Positions 60,970-64,000 of a stretch of 64,000 nucleotides of DNA are shown here, one piece after another; within the stretch, counting starts at the first letter, position 1; every line of letters starts with the position of its first letter. The notes under the pieces are model-generated. The model saw only the letters and a list, made by a program, of their open reading frames with translations, was not told the origin of the DNA and did no database searches. Location: NCBI RefSeq assembly GCF_015477765.1, contig NZ_JADLQQ010000007.1, forward strand, positions 434,001-498,000. Direction: 5' to 3'. The stretch is from Nocardia transvalensis (lineage in GTDB: Bacteria > Actinomycetota > Actinomycetes > Mycobacteriales > Mycobacteriaceae). The position numbers were made by a program, and so were the translations under genes.

Positions 60970-60989
60970 CTGTGGGTTGGGCCCACCTG

Positions 60990-61118
60990 GGCGCGGTAGC
61001 ATCCGGGGGCTTGCCGACAACGAGGAAACCGGTGCAATTCCGGTGCGGTCGCGCCACTGTGACAGTCAGACCCTCCCGGCGAGCGCGACATCCGTGCTGG
61101 GCGCGTCACCCGAGGAAG
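60990..61118 (+). ncRNA. cobalamin riboswitch upstream of cobN
   Basis: The conserved core is readable: GAGGAAACCGGTG, then AATTCCGG (61021-61041), followed by the B12-box region GCGCCACTGT (61051-61060). A GCGCGTCACC segment near 61101 can pair back, and the cobN ribosome site GAGGAAGG follows at once. Binding of adenosylcobalamin should therefore lower cobN expression, probably at translation initiation. The 5' boundary is approximate. Confidence 0.88.
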
Positions 61119-61126
61119 GCCGAACC

Positions 61127-64000
<2,874 letters not shown>

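Overview
The window looks like chromosome from a mycolate-type actinomycete, most probably Nocardia (order Mycobacteriales). The evidence is high GC with strongly GC-biased third codon positions, a Pup-proteasome locus, F420-type flavin enzymes, a PapA-like condensation-domain acyltransferase, an AurF-type di-iron oxygenase, many TetR/GntR regulators, and a gene order from dop to cobL that follows the Mycobacterium tuberculosis Rv2112c-Rv2072c stretch as I know it. I saw no tRNA, rRNA, insertion sequence, prophage or CRISPR array. The genus is inferred; Rhodococcus or a relative is possible.

Region 1 (1-18.6 kb) is accessory metabolism. It starts with a TetR plus a membrane glycosyltransferase, then an exported cyclophilin. 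Next is a reductive pyrimidine-degradation cluster: a divergent MocR regulator, beta-ureidopropionase/N-carbamoyl hydrolase, dihydropyrimidinase, an LLM flavin oxidoreductase and a class III aminotransferase. An AIM24-family protein and a 27-residue amphipathic peptide ORF follow. Then come a NUDIX/GntR pair divergent from an MFS-pxpABC 5-oxoprolinase operon, a deazaflavin-dependent nitroreductase and a secreted family 1 glycosidase. The region ends in remains of a MarR regulator and a berberine-bridge-type oxidase.

Region 2 (18.6-34 kb) holds a FAD monooxygenase with its TetR (two matching operators), a PapA-like acyltransferase, a fadD-pucR operon, a type I glutamine synthetase, an ArsC-like reductase, and a TetR divergent from an AurF-type di-iron oxygenase overlapping a shortened flavoprotein fused to DUF4873. 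A secreted lipase and a DUF418 membrane protein close it.

Region 3 (34-51 kb) is the conserved protein-turnover block: dop, pup-prcB-prcA, pafA-pafB-pafC, a ketopantoate-reductase-like gene, tatA, tatC, helY, a DUF4333 protein, a 5'-3' exonuclease, pepE, an F420/PPOX split-barrel protein and a short-chain dehydrogenase. Pup tagging (PafA), deamidation/removal (Dop) and the 20S core (PrcBA) are all here, but the Mpa/ARC ATPase is not.

Region 4 (51-64 kb) is cobalamin biosynthesis: cobL, cobK, cobIJ, cobH, cobG and a cobalamin riboswitch leading into cobN, which runs off the window. Interspersed are a secreted glycine-zipper protein, a PadR, an AsnC/ddaH divergent pair with a four-site operator array, and two tandem paralogous two-helix membrane proteins with an HxDHxEHH-like motif. 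cobM is absent from the window.

Two patterns cross regions. At least twelve genes have a TANNNT -10 hexamer ending 6-7 nt before the start codon, the signature of leaderless transcripts, and this fixes several start codons. A family of nested GCACCC/GGGTGC palindromes occupies three intergenic sites in the last 17 kb.
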